Source: Flavobacteriaceae bacterium (GTDB taxonomy: Bacteria; Bacteroidota; Bacteroidia; Flavobacteriales; Flavobacteriaceae). From it: a DNA stretch of 7,103 nucleotides. The first letter of the stretch is position 1; every line of letters starts with the position of its first letter. The notes under the pieces are model-generated. The model made no database searches, had not been told where the DNA came from, and worked only from the letters and a program-made list of their open reading frames with translations. Made by a program: the position numbers and the translations under genes. Shown in pieces: positions 1 through 6,083 of this stretch. The stretch is from NCBI GenBank assembly GCA_008081325.1, contig VMCO01000118.1, positions 1 through 7,103 on the forward strand. The letters are read 5' to 3'.

Positions 1-8
1 GCACAAAC

Positions 9-50
9 AAAAAAGCGGAACAAGATGGATTTACCCACTTATTCCGCTTT
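9..50 (-). terminator. Strong intrinsic terminator (minus strand), orphan
   Basis: Read on the minus strand, a 13-bp stem (12-24 paired with 38-50, one G-U pair), a one-base bulge at 25 and three more pairs (26-28 with 35-37) enclose a 6-base loop. A T-run follows (the A-run at 9-14 on the plus strand). There is no T-run on the other side, so it acts on minus-strand transcripts only. No minus-strand gene ends in front of it: the nearest coding region is the plus-strand lipoprotein. It is directly preceded (minus strand) by CTACCA and the short repeat at 52-86, so it may be left over from a deleted gene. Confidence 0.75.
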
Positions 51-51
51 G

Positions 52-86
52 GTAGGGGGGAGCAGACTAATATCGAACTTTTCTGA
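52..86 (-). repeat. Short interspersed repeat, copy A
   Basis: This 35-base segment matches 859-893 at 30 of 35 positions without gaps, by hand alignment. The core on the minus strand reads GTTCGATATTAGTCTGCT followed by a C-run and TACCA. It superficially resembles the 3' part of a tRNA (TTCGA loop, terminal CCA), but the flanking bases do not pair into a T stem or an acceptor stem, so it is not called a tRNA. A 5-bp hairpin lies beside it at 87-104. Shorter relatives occur at 913-940 and 997-1030. Confidence 0.6.
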
Positions 87-144
87 TTGGGTTTAAGATC
101 CCAAAACTCATTGCCGAACCCATTTGATTGGAATATCGAGTAAG

Positions 145-174
145 TTGGGGTTTGGGCTATTTCTCGTACTTTCG
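145..174 (+). promoter_or_regulatory. Possible Bacteroidota-type promoter for the lipoprotein gene
   Basis: A TTG at 145-147 is followed, after exactly 19 bases, by TACTTTCG at 167-174. This fits the Bacteroidota sigma factor consensus (TTG, 17-23 bases, TAnnTTTG) with one mismatch in the -7 box. It would give a leader of roughly 55 bases before the ATG at 236. A second -7-like box, TATTTTTG at 211-218, matches the consensus fully but has no TTG at the right distance. Motif match only. Confidence 0.4.
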
Positions 175-235
175 CACACACGAAATGCATCGAGTTCAGA
201 TTGAACAATGTATTTTTGAAGCTTTGCTGAGCACC

Positions 236-643
236 ATGAAAAGAAAAACTCTTATTTTACTCTGCATGATCGGCTTTATCTCTTGTAAAGATGATTCGAA
301 TCCATTGCCTACCCGCATGGCCGAAACGAATTACGATATAGAAGGAAAATGGATTTATAAGGATAACAATCTGAACACCATGTACATTTATGAGTCGGGT
401 GTGCGATACACTTATTATTGTGTTTCAAGCAACTGCGATTCCTTATATAATACATTTGAAGCAGGTGACAGTAATGCGATACCTGGAACGAATCCGTACA
501 CATTTGAGGGCGACACATTACGCGTGGATTTGCATTTCGGCAATGAACTAGTTACTGAGCTTACTTTTGACTGCGATGGCGATAAAGTGTATTTTGAAAC
601 TCCAGGACACCACTTGTATCGATTAGGTTCTGACTGCAATTAG
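236..643 (+). CDS. Small putative lipoprotein, function unknown
   Basis: The product has 135 residues from the ATG at 236. This start is preferred because it puts a lipoprotein signal at the N-terminus: basic MKRK, a hydrophobic stretch, then the lipobox FISC, with the lipid-bearing cysteine at residue 17 followed by KDD. The frame stays open upstream to 128, but the extra 36 residues look nothing like a signal sequence. The mature part contains GKWIYK and GDTLRVDLHF segments, which would suit a small beta-sheet fold (lipocalin-like is possible but unproven). Four further cysteines could form two disulfides. It should be anchored in a membrane on the outer side of the cytoplasmic membrane. 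It stands alone, convergent with the cyclase remnant, with no ribosome binding site visible and a candidate promoter at 145-174. I do not recognise a specific family. Confidence 0.75.
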   Translation: MKRKTLILLCMIGFISCKDDSNPLPTRMAETNYDIEGKWIYKDNNLNTMYIYESGVRYTYYCVSSNCDSLYNTFEAGDSNAIPGTNPYTFEGDTLRVDLHFGNELVTELTFDCDGDKVYFETPGHHLYRLGSDCN

Positions 644-748
644 TGCGAATCAGCTCTTGTCCAATTATCCTTGTCGGATACTTGCCTTAGTGATATATGA
701 TATGGACTTTGATTACATGCTCAGTAGTGGTTGCCTTGCCGCCAATGT
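644..748. other. Intergenic, nothing recognised
   Basis: These bases between the lipoprotein stop and the cyclase remnant's stop hold no supportable gene. A weak 5-bp hairpin (TATCC/GGATA, around 665-679) has no following T-run, so I do not call a terminator for the lipoprotein gene. Confidence 0.5.
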
Positions 749-859
749 TTAGCTTAAGCTAACGAAGTACATATCTACCTCACTTGTACCTTTTGCAGTA
801 ACTTTCCCTCTATGCTCGAAGCCGAACTTCGGAAGATCTTTTATGAGCTCAAAGGTATG
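749..859 (-). pseudogene. 3' tail of a class III adenylate/guanylate cyclase gene
   Basis: On the minus strand 36 codons and a TAA stop read as an uninterrupted protein tail. It begins TFELIKDLPKFGFEHRGK, continues VTAKGTSEVDMYFV and ends SLS. This matches the usual ending of Bacteroidota class III nucleotide cyclase domains: a T(Y/F)ELIKD helix, then an F-x-F-E-x-RG strand, then a V-x-(A/V)-KG-x-G-x-(V/M)-D-MYF-(V/L) strand close to the C-terminus. The ATP-binding and metal-binding parts, which lie earlier in the domain, are absent. No start codon fits, and upstream of the first codon the sequence switches straight into repeat copy B. So this is the stump of a deleted or rearranged gene and not a functional cyclase. 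A 14-bp perfect palindrome (TTAGCTTAAGCTAA, 749-762) overlaps the stop. Recognition rests on motif memory. Confidence 0.65.
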
Positions 860-893
860 TAGGGGGAAGCAGACTATTATCGAACCTTCTTGA
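859..893 (-). repeat. Short interspersed repeat, copy B
   Basis: Ungapped 30/35 match to 52-86. On the minus strand the core is GTTCGATAATAGTCTGCTT followed by a C-run and TACAT. Its edge coincides with the point where the cyclase reading frame loses its homology, so it marks the breakpoint of that gene. A partial further copy lies 20 bases away at 913-940. Confidence 0.65.
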
Positions 894-912
894 CCTCGTA
901 ATCTGATACCCC

Positions 913-940
913 AAGCAGACTATCGAACTTTTTATCGAAC
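913..940 (-). repeat. Short interspersed repeat, partial copy C
   Basis: On the plus strand AAGCAGACTATCGAAC is followed by TTTTTATCGAAC. It shares the AAGCAGACTA and ATCGAAC blocks of copies A and B but lacks the G-run and carries the ATCGAAC block twice. Confidence 0.5.
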
Positions 941-965
941 CACACCAAACCCAAGCCCAGAAACG

Positions 966-993
966 AAAAAAGACCCATCGCATTGATGAGTCT
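966..993 (-). terminator. Intrinsic terminator of the barrel-adhesin operon
   Basis: On the minus strand AGACTCATC pairs with GATGGGTCT (9 bp, one G-U) across the 5-base loop AATGC, followed by a run of Ts (A-run 966-971 on the plus strand). It lies about 60 bases beyond the adhesin stop codon, in the right orientation to end the operon transcript. Between the stop and the hairpin is the repeat-like segment at 997-1030. Confidence 0.8.
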
Positions 994-996
994 CCT

Positions 997-1030
997 CTTT
1001 GGTAGAGTCTTTAAGACTTTTATCGAATCT
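997..1030 (-). repeat. Diverged repeat copy D beside a terminator
   Basis: On the minus strand ATTCGATAAAAGTCT is followed by TAAAGACTCTACCAAAG. It keeps the TTCGATA-nnAGTCT start and the CTACCAAAG end of copy A, and like copy A it sits directly before a terminator hairpin. It also contains the palindrome AGTCTTTAAGACT (1006-1018). The similarity to A-C is limited to these blocks. Confidence 0.35.
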
Positions 1031-1052
1031 TTAGTAATACTTTTTTCAACTA

Positions 1053-4000
1053 CTAAAGCCTAACTACTTCTACATTTTCATTAGTTGTTCCACCTAAGAT
1101 ATTCAAATAATACGTCCCAGGAGCTAACGAAGTTAAATCTAGTTTCACCACCTTAGTGGAGGTTTCTTGTTCGATTAGTTTGTTACCCACTGCATCTGCA
1201 AGTGTTAACAGATGGAACTCAACTTCATCATTGATCTGAACAAAGACCATATCTCGAGTTGGATTCGGGAACACCTTGACAAGCCCTTGATTGGTCACAT
1301 TTTCCTCATTAACCGGGATACCAAATCCGTATCCTTCACTAGCCTCAAAGCAATTTTCATCATTGCCGACTAGCACTGAGTAAATCCCTAGTTCATGTAC
1401 CCTCAGAAGCTGTTTGTCCTCTCCTTCTAATTCTTCTCCGTTTCTATACCACTGATAGTTGTTATACGCTCTTACTGTTGCAATCTGATCAGAAGCCACC
1501 CGTTTAATTCTCGGAACTATTGGTGTAGATCTAATTTTAATAACATATTGCTCTGTTGATACACATCCCATGCTATCGGTAAACTCTGCGGTGATGGAGT
1601 AGCTCCCTGGCTCTAACGAATTGGGATTAAAGAACTTTTCATTGGACTCTACTCCACTACCGATAAAGATGATGTTATCAAAGCCTTTCGATAAATCAAG
1701 CTTATTATTGTTGTTACAAATGGACATATCTGGGGTAGCAAATGGCATGTACCTTGCTCGAATATCTACCGTAAAGCTAGTAGTTACTGTATTACCTGAT
1801 GGGTCACTAATCTCAAAGGTATTTACAGTTAATCCCACTGGGAAGGTAGATCCGGGTGGTAGTCCTGAAATTTGAGTAACGGTTACTCCACAGTTATCAT
1901 CACCTGTTGGTATTGCATACGTGTATGTTGCATCACAATATCCCAGTGCTATATCACTTGGGGTAGTAACTATCGTGGGCTTGATCGTGTCTTGTGCCGT
2001 AACCACTGCACTGGCAGAGTCGATGTTGCCATACCTGTCGGTGACGATTAAATAAATGGTATTGGTACCTACATCTGTACAATCGAAAATGGAATCTGAG
2101 AGTCGGTAAGATGTTATACCACAGTTGTCGGATGAGCCATTGTTCACATCTAGCGAGGAAGTGGACACTTGACCCAATTGATTCAGGTATAAGGTAACGT
2201 TCTGAGTGAGCACCGTTGGGGATATTGTATCTCCAATGGTTACTAGTGAAGTAATAACACTGTCACATCCATAGCTATTTACAAGGGTGTCGTTATAACT
2301 CCCGGTGCTGGTATATACTCTTCCGGTTGGGGAAATGACGCTATCGCACTCTAAGAATGTTAGGGTATCGTATGAGCTTGGTAAAACGGTGATATAAATA
2401 CTATCTCGGCAGCTAAACGTACCATTCGAAACTTCAACCCAGTATGTTTGACTGCTATCGGGATATACTGTTATAGCGGGGATGGTGTCTCCTGTTGACC
2501 ATAGGTATGAAGAATATTTGTTTTTAACCTTTACAAGTGCTCTTCCTGCTTGACTCGAACATACATCATTCCATTTGCCAGATGGCCACATAATTGCAAA
2601 GTTTTCGCCAGAAGCACAACTAGCAGAATTACTAGGCTCTGAAGATGCCCAGTTTTTGAATGTTAAAGAATCCCCGTTGAGCCAATACCACCCCCCTGAT
2701 GGTTCAGCATAGTTAGCAGAAGAAGTATCTTGAATTAACCCCAAATGAATATACTGAAATGTTTTTGGCAGGACCGCACTTATTTGTGACTGGATATAGG
2801 CATTTTCGCTGGAGTCTTTAATTACTGCGAGATCAGATCCTGCATTTATAGCCCTTGACCTTGCATCAGTCCAACTTCTGAGGGTTCGACCAAAATAGTA
2901 TTGATAGCCGTTATAGCTACCAGCATCAATATATCCTGTAGTATCGAAATTGGTATTTTCTTCGCCAAGTTTAATTGACCTGTTATCGCACAACGTTGTA
3001 TCATCAGGCAAAATATCATTATCTATGATTTGGAGATTCAAAGTAACTATACTGGCACAACCCGATGCACTAATAAAGGTGTCTCTGGCAGTTGTGTTAT
3101 CTGTTATGTAAGTTACGCCGTTGGTCCAGGTATATGGGCCGCAAGATGTAATGGTATCAATCGTGTAGGTAATTGTTCCAGAGGTATATAGACTAGCTAT
3201 CTCATTTTCAGATAAGGATCTATTCCAAATACCAAGGTCATCAAATTTGCCAATCCACTTATCGTTATTTAAACTAGATGCTTTTACACCTATTGCTGCT
3301 TTAACCCCATAATTTAGAGCTTGATTAGATGTATGATTGAATAATTTCTTGAGATTTCCATTTACATATAATTTCACAAACCTATTCTCATAAACATATA
3401 CCACGTGATTCCAGGTTTTTGGAAAAGAAATTGTATCGTATAAATACCCTGATCCAAACTGAATTATATAAGCTCCGTTTCCATTTCCTCTTACAATACG
3501 AAAATTACCTTCTGAGTTTTCTGTAGAAAAGATTCTAGCATTACCAGATGCCTCATGTGTAAACCAAAAACTAAAGGAAAAAGTATCATTATATCCAAAT
3601 TGAAAAACACTTGATGGAAGTTGAATTGCTGTGGAGCTTGGTAATGAAATTGCAGAATTAATAGTCGATTTTCTATCAGTAATATAATTTGGTTTTCCTG
3701 TCCCATGGAATCCATTTCCACTTTCATCATTAAGATTTCCATTAAATGGCCAGTATCCTACTAATCCATTAGGAGGGATTCCACTTATTGTTAGATTCAA
3801 TGTAACTATACTATCACAACCTGCTGCATTAACAAAAGTATCTTTGCCTGTATTGTTACTGGTGGTGTAGGTTTTGCCGTCTGTCCACATGTATGGGCCG
3901 CAGGAGGTGATGGTATCGATTGAATACGTAGTTGTGCATGTTTTTGATAAATAGATGTTTTTAATTTCTGTTTCAGATAATGTTCTATTCCAAATACCAA

Positions 4001-4667
4001 GGTCATCAAGGTAAACATTGGGGTATTCTGGAATACAAACAATATCGCTAGCTAAATAGATTCTATATGCGGTATCATTACAGGTGAAGCCACTGTGGCT
4101 CTTAGTTCCCAAATTCACCCCATCGTAGTATGTTTTCATTGAATCTTTGTCTATAGCAATAACGATATGATGCCATCCTGTTAAAAGGCTGTTTCCTGTA
4201 GGCCAAGTATGAGCAGATCCCGATCGGCATGTATTACATCCTTGTGTGCCGGAAACTTTAATTACTTTGGTTGTGGATCGCGTTGCGGGTAACATTTGAA
4301 AACGTGAGCCAGAGGTGTTTCCATAATCAAGGAGATATCTCCAATGATTGGTCGCATTTTTAAACCAAATCGAATAGGTCTGGTTAACAGTACCTGTAAA
4401 CTCCTTAAAATATGTTTTAGTGTATAGACTGCTAGAATTTCCACTGAAATAGGCCGCTGCATTTGATGAACCTTTTCGATCTGTGGTAAAAGTAACATTG
4501 CTATTGTTCATGTGGTACGCATTGCTACCCACATCATTTGCATTGTTATTCATGGGCCAATAACCAATGAGACTATCGTTGGGTATGTATGACGGTACCT
4601 GCCCTAAAACACCAAGAGTAAGTGTCAAAAGACTAAGTAGGCTTATTTTTCTGAGAATTTTTATCAT
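1053..4667 (-). CDS. T9SS-exported multidomain adhesin: two LamG domains and a C-type lectin domain
   Basis: 1204 residues. Signal peptide 1-22 (cleavage before QVPSYIP). LamG/concanavalin-like domain about 31-243, a cysteine-pair repeat 247-294, second LamG about 300-496, repeat 500-547, C-type lectin domain about 587-716, an Ig/PKD-like segment 719-761, a diverged third repeat 764-811, two HYR-like domains about 814-891 and 893-969, two further Ig-like segments, and a T9SS type A sorting domain about 1127-1204 starting VFPNPTRD. The lectin domain has the WTDAR helix, an EPSN motif (677-680), WND (699-701) and a cysteine pair C684/C703. EPN-like and WND motifs bind calcium and sugar in this fold. 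The canonical first disulfide is missing. Known for the family: the sorting domain is cleaved during export through the outer membrane. Inferred: a surface or released glycan-binding adhesin. The start follows the barrel gene by 6 bases and has only A-rich sequence before it. The second LamG is clearly more AT-rich than the first. Confidence 0.9.
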   Translation of the reverse strand: MIKILRKISLLSLLTLTLGVLGQVPSYIPNDSLIGYWPMNNNANDVGSNAYHMNNSNVTFTTDRKGSSNAAAYFSGNSSSLYTKTYFKEFTGTVNQTYSIWFKNATNHWRYLLDYGNTSGSRFQMLPATRSTTKVIKVSGTQGCNTCRSGSAHTWPTGNSLLTGWHHIVIAIDKDSMKTYYDGVNLGTKSHSGFTCNDTAYRIYLASDIVCIPEYPNVYLDDLGIWNRTLSETEIKNIYLSKTCTTTYSIDTITSCGPYMWTDGKTYTTSNNTGKDTFVNAAGCDSIVTLNLTISGIPPNGLVGYWPFNGNLNDESGNGFHGTGKPNYITDRKSTINSAISLPSSTAIQLPSSVFQFGYNDTFSFSFWFTHEASGNARIFSTENSEGNFRIVRGNGNGAYIIQFGSGYLYDTISFPKTWNHVVYVYENRFVKLYVNGNLKKLFNHTSNQALNYGVKAAIGVKASSLNNDKWIGKFDDLGIWNRSLSENEIASLYTSGTITYTIDTITSCGPYTWTNGVTYITDNTTARDTFISASGCASIVTLNLQIIDNDILPDDTTLCDNRSIKLGEENTNFDTTGYIDAGSYNGYQYYFGRTLRSWTDARSRAINAGSDLAVIKDSSENAYIQSQISAVLPKTFQYIHLGLIQDTSSANYAEPSGGWYWLNGDSLTFKNWASSEPSNSASCASGENFAIMWPSGKWNDVCSSQAGRALVKVKNKYSSYLWSTGDTIPAITVYPDSSQTYWVEVSNGTFSCRDSIYITVLPSSYDTLTFLECDSVISPTGRVYTSTGSYNDTLVNSYGCDSVITSLVTIGDTISPTVLTQNVTLYLNQLGQVSTSSLDVNNGSSDNCGITSYRLSDSIFDCTDVGTNTIYLIVTDRYGNIDSASAVVTAQDTIKPTIVTTPSDIALGYCDATYTYAIPTGDDNCGVTVTQISGLPPGSTFPVGLTVNTFEISDPSGNTVTTSFTVDIRARYMPFATPDMSICNNNNKLDLSKGFDNIIFIGSGVESNEKFFNPNSLEPGSYSITAEFTDSMGCVSTEQYVIKIRSTPIVPRIKRVASDQIATVRAYNNYQWYRNGEELEGEDKQLLRVHELGIYSVLVGNDENCFEASEGYGFGIPVNEENVTNQGLVKVFPNPTRDMVFVQINDEVEFHLLTLADAVGNKLIEQETSTKVVKLDLTSLAPGTYYLNILGGTTNENVEVVRL
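3219..3244 (-). repeat. 26-bp exact repeat in second LamG (partner at 3984-4009)
   Basis: Positions 3219-3244 and 3984-4009 are identical over 26 bases. Both encode the DDLGIWNR motif at the end of a LamG domain, followed in each case by SLSENEI or TLSETEI. It shows that the two LamG modules are related or recombine, although the rest of the two domains has diverged considerably. Confidence 0.8.
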
Positions 4668-4673
4668 ATTTTT

Positions 4674-5336
4674 TTAATTTAAATTGAATAGAAAACCGAT
4701 TGAGGTTTGCATCATGATGTCTCCACCTCTGTTAGAGTATCCATCAATGGCATCTGAATGATTTATGATAAAATTGGGCGCAATATCAAAGCTCACCTTT
4801 CTACTTAAAGTAAATAAACACCCCGTTGTAACTGAATTTGAAAATGCAACACCATTGGTTTCACTAAATAATCCTTCATCTTTGATGAAATATCGCTGTG
4901 CGTCAAATTGGGTAAATCCAAGTCCAACTTCAAAAAAAGGATAGGCTTGCACTTTACGCCTAAAAACCCGAGGTTTTAGATATCTTCTAAAACCAATATT
5001 TGCAAGATTTAATGCTGTTTTGGCATATTGGTTGTCAAATTGTGCAGTCATGGACCCATTGGTTAAACTCAATCTCAAGGACATTAAATTGTTAAGTTCA
5101 ACTTCTGACAATACTGATAATCCTATATCAAACTTGGTATAGGTCCCATTCAAGCCTTTAAGATCGATATCTACTATATCATATGAGACATTCCCGGTTG
5201 TTCCTGACAGCTCTAATGGACCTTCATAAAGGTCATACAAATGACTTATCCCAAAACCCAGCTTGATATTAGGAGTCTGAGCTGAAGCAAGTTGAAATCC
5301 AAAAACCCAAACTATTATAAAGGTATTTAAACGCAT
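4674..5336 (-). CDS. Small outer-membrane beta-barrel protein
   Basis: 220 residues from the ATG at 5334-5336. A longer frame begins with TTG at 5345 but adds only three residues before this ATG, which is followed at once by a good signal peptide (MRLNTFIIVWVFGFQLASA, cut before QTP). The mature protein alternates short amphipathic strands with turns, for example KLGFGIS, SLRLSLTN, FFEVGLGFTQF, VSFDIAPNFII, and ends on a strand SIGFLFNLN. This is the pattern of the 8-stranded OmpA/PorT-like barrels common in Bacteroidota. It is much shorter than the PorP/SprF proteins (about 300 residues) that often precede T9SS adhesin genes. It is the first gene of an operon and ends 6 bases before the adhesin start, so a role in anchoring or exposing that adhesin is possible but inferred. 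The IS left end lies 78 bases upstream, and I could not find a convincing promoter between them. Confidence 0.75.
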   Translation of the reverse strand: MRLNTFIIVWVFGFQLASAQTPNIKLGFGISHLYDLYEGPLELSGTTGNVSYDIVDIDLKGLNGTYTKFDIGLSVLSEVELNNLMSLRLSLTNGSMTAQFDNQYAKTALNLANIGFRRYLKPRVFRRKVQAYPFFEVGLGFTQFDAQRYFIKDEGLFSETNGVAFSNSVTTGCLFTLSRKVSFDIAPNFIINHSDAIDGYSNRGGDIMMQTSIGFLFNLN

Positions 5337-5414
5337 AAGATTCAATACGCAATTTTAAAAAATATTTGTTAATTAAAAAATTATCGTTCGCGTCTGTTAT
5401 TTATAAATTAATTC
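5337..5414. other. AT-rich operon leader cut by the IS
   Basis: These 78 very AT-rich bases separate the barrel gene from the IS6-family element. On the minus strand TAATTTTT (5376-5383) resembles a -7 box, but no TTG lies at the expected distance. The native promoter may have been further upstream and may now be displaced by the IS. Confidence 0.4.
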
Positions 5415-5430
5415 GGTTCTGTCGCGTTAA
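5415..5430 (+). repeat. IS6-family left inverted repeat
   Basis: GGTTCTGTCGCGTTAA. It matches the reverse complement of 6092-6107 except at positions 1 and 12. Confidence 0.8.
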
Positions 5431-5479
5431 CTATTGCAATGTAATAAATCTTTAGGTTTGCTATGTAAAAATTACCTTC

Positions 5480-6053
5480 ATGTTCAAACGTCACAGATAT
5501 CCAAGAGCAATCATTCTTCAAGCGGTTTATTTCAAGTTGAGATTCACATTGAGTTATCGAGATGTGGAAGAATTACTAAAAATTCGAGGTGTTAAAGTAG
5601 ACCATTCCACTATTCAAAGGTGGGTGTTTAAGTTCAGCCCAATGATTGAGGCTACTATGCACAAGAGGAAGAAACAGGTATTTGATAGTTGGCGAATGGA
5701 CGAAACCTACATCAAGGTAGCAGGTAAAGACAGATACTTATATCGAGCTGTAGACAAGCAAGGAAATACTGTAGACTTCCTACTAACTAAACGGAGAATG
5801 AAGGGTTCTGCACAGAGGTTTCTAAACAAAGCCATAGGTAACAATGGAAAACCAAGACTGATTAATATTGATAAAAGTGGAGCAAGATCATCGGACGATC
5901 AAACGTCGAATAGCCATTACAACAGGATTCAAAGAATTTGAATCCGCTCAGAGAACACTTGCAGGAATAGAAATCATAAACATCATCAGAAAGGACCAAC
6001 TTATAAATCCAAAGAAAAGTTGGTTTGCTACATTTAAGTCATTGGCTGCTTGA
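5480..6053 (+). pseudogene. IS6-family transposase, inactivated by internal deletion and frameshift
   Basis: The first frame (5480 onward) has the family's N-terminal HTH region (LSYRDVEELLKIRG, then DHSTIQRWV) and two catalytic aspartates, D74 in DETYIKV and D131 in INIDKSG. After DKSGA the frame turns to nonsense and stops at 5941. The C-terminal part continues in a second frame as KVEQDHRTIKRRIAITTGFK and then the usual ending (stop at 6053), with the catalytic glutamate of VEQDH at 5880-5882. The block normally lying between DKSGA and VEQDH, about 30 residues including the RQ-KYLNN segment, is missing. The loss is not a multiple of three. The junction bases 5876-5885 (AGTGGAGCAA) read sensibly in both frames. 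No active transposase can be made without frameshifting, and even then part of the catalytic core is gone. Confidence 0.9.
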
Positions 6054-6083
6054 TGAAAGTTGAATTCTGCTAAATTTAAATCC

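Noticed and set aside
48..128. Possible minus-strand tRNA gene (TTCGA loop, terminal CCA, 5-bp anticodon-arm-like hairpin at 87-104)
   Set aside because: The bases around TTCGA do not form a T stem, no 5' strand pairs with the C-run for an acceptor stem, and the hairpin loop has eight bases. At most a degenerate tRNA-like repeat.
128..235. N-terminal extension of the lipoprotein frame (start at 128)
   Set aside because: It would bury the lipoprotein signal 36 residues inside, and the candidate promoter at 145-174 lies within it. The ATG at 236 fits better.
1621..1875. Plus-strand 84-residue frame opposite the adhesin
   Set aside because: It is the shadow of the adhesin's reading frame, with no recognisable protein, promoter or context.
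5337..5345. TTG start at 5345 for the barrel protein
   Set aside because: An ATG only three codons later begins directly with the signal peptide.
5868..6053. Separate 61-residue gene inside the IS
   Set aside because: It is the C-terminal part of the IS6 transposase (VEQDH onward) in the shifted frame, beginning at a TTG within the deletion junction.
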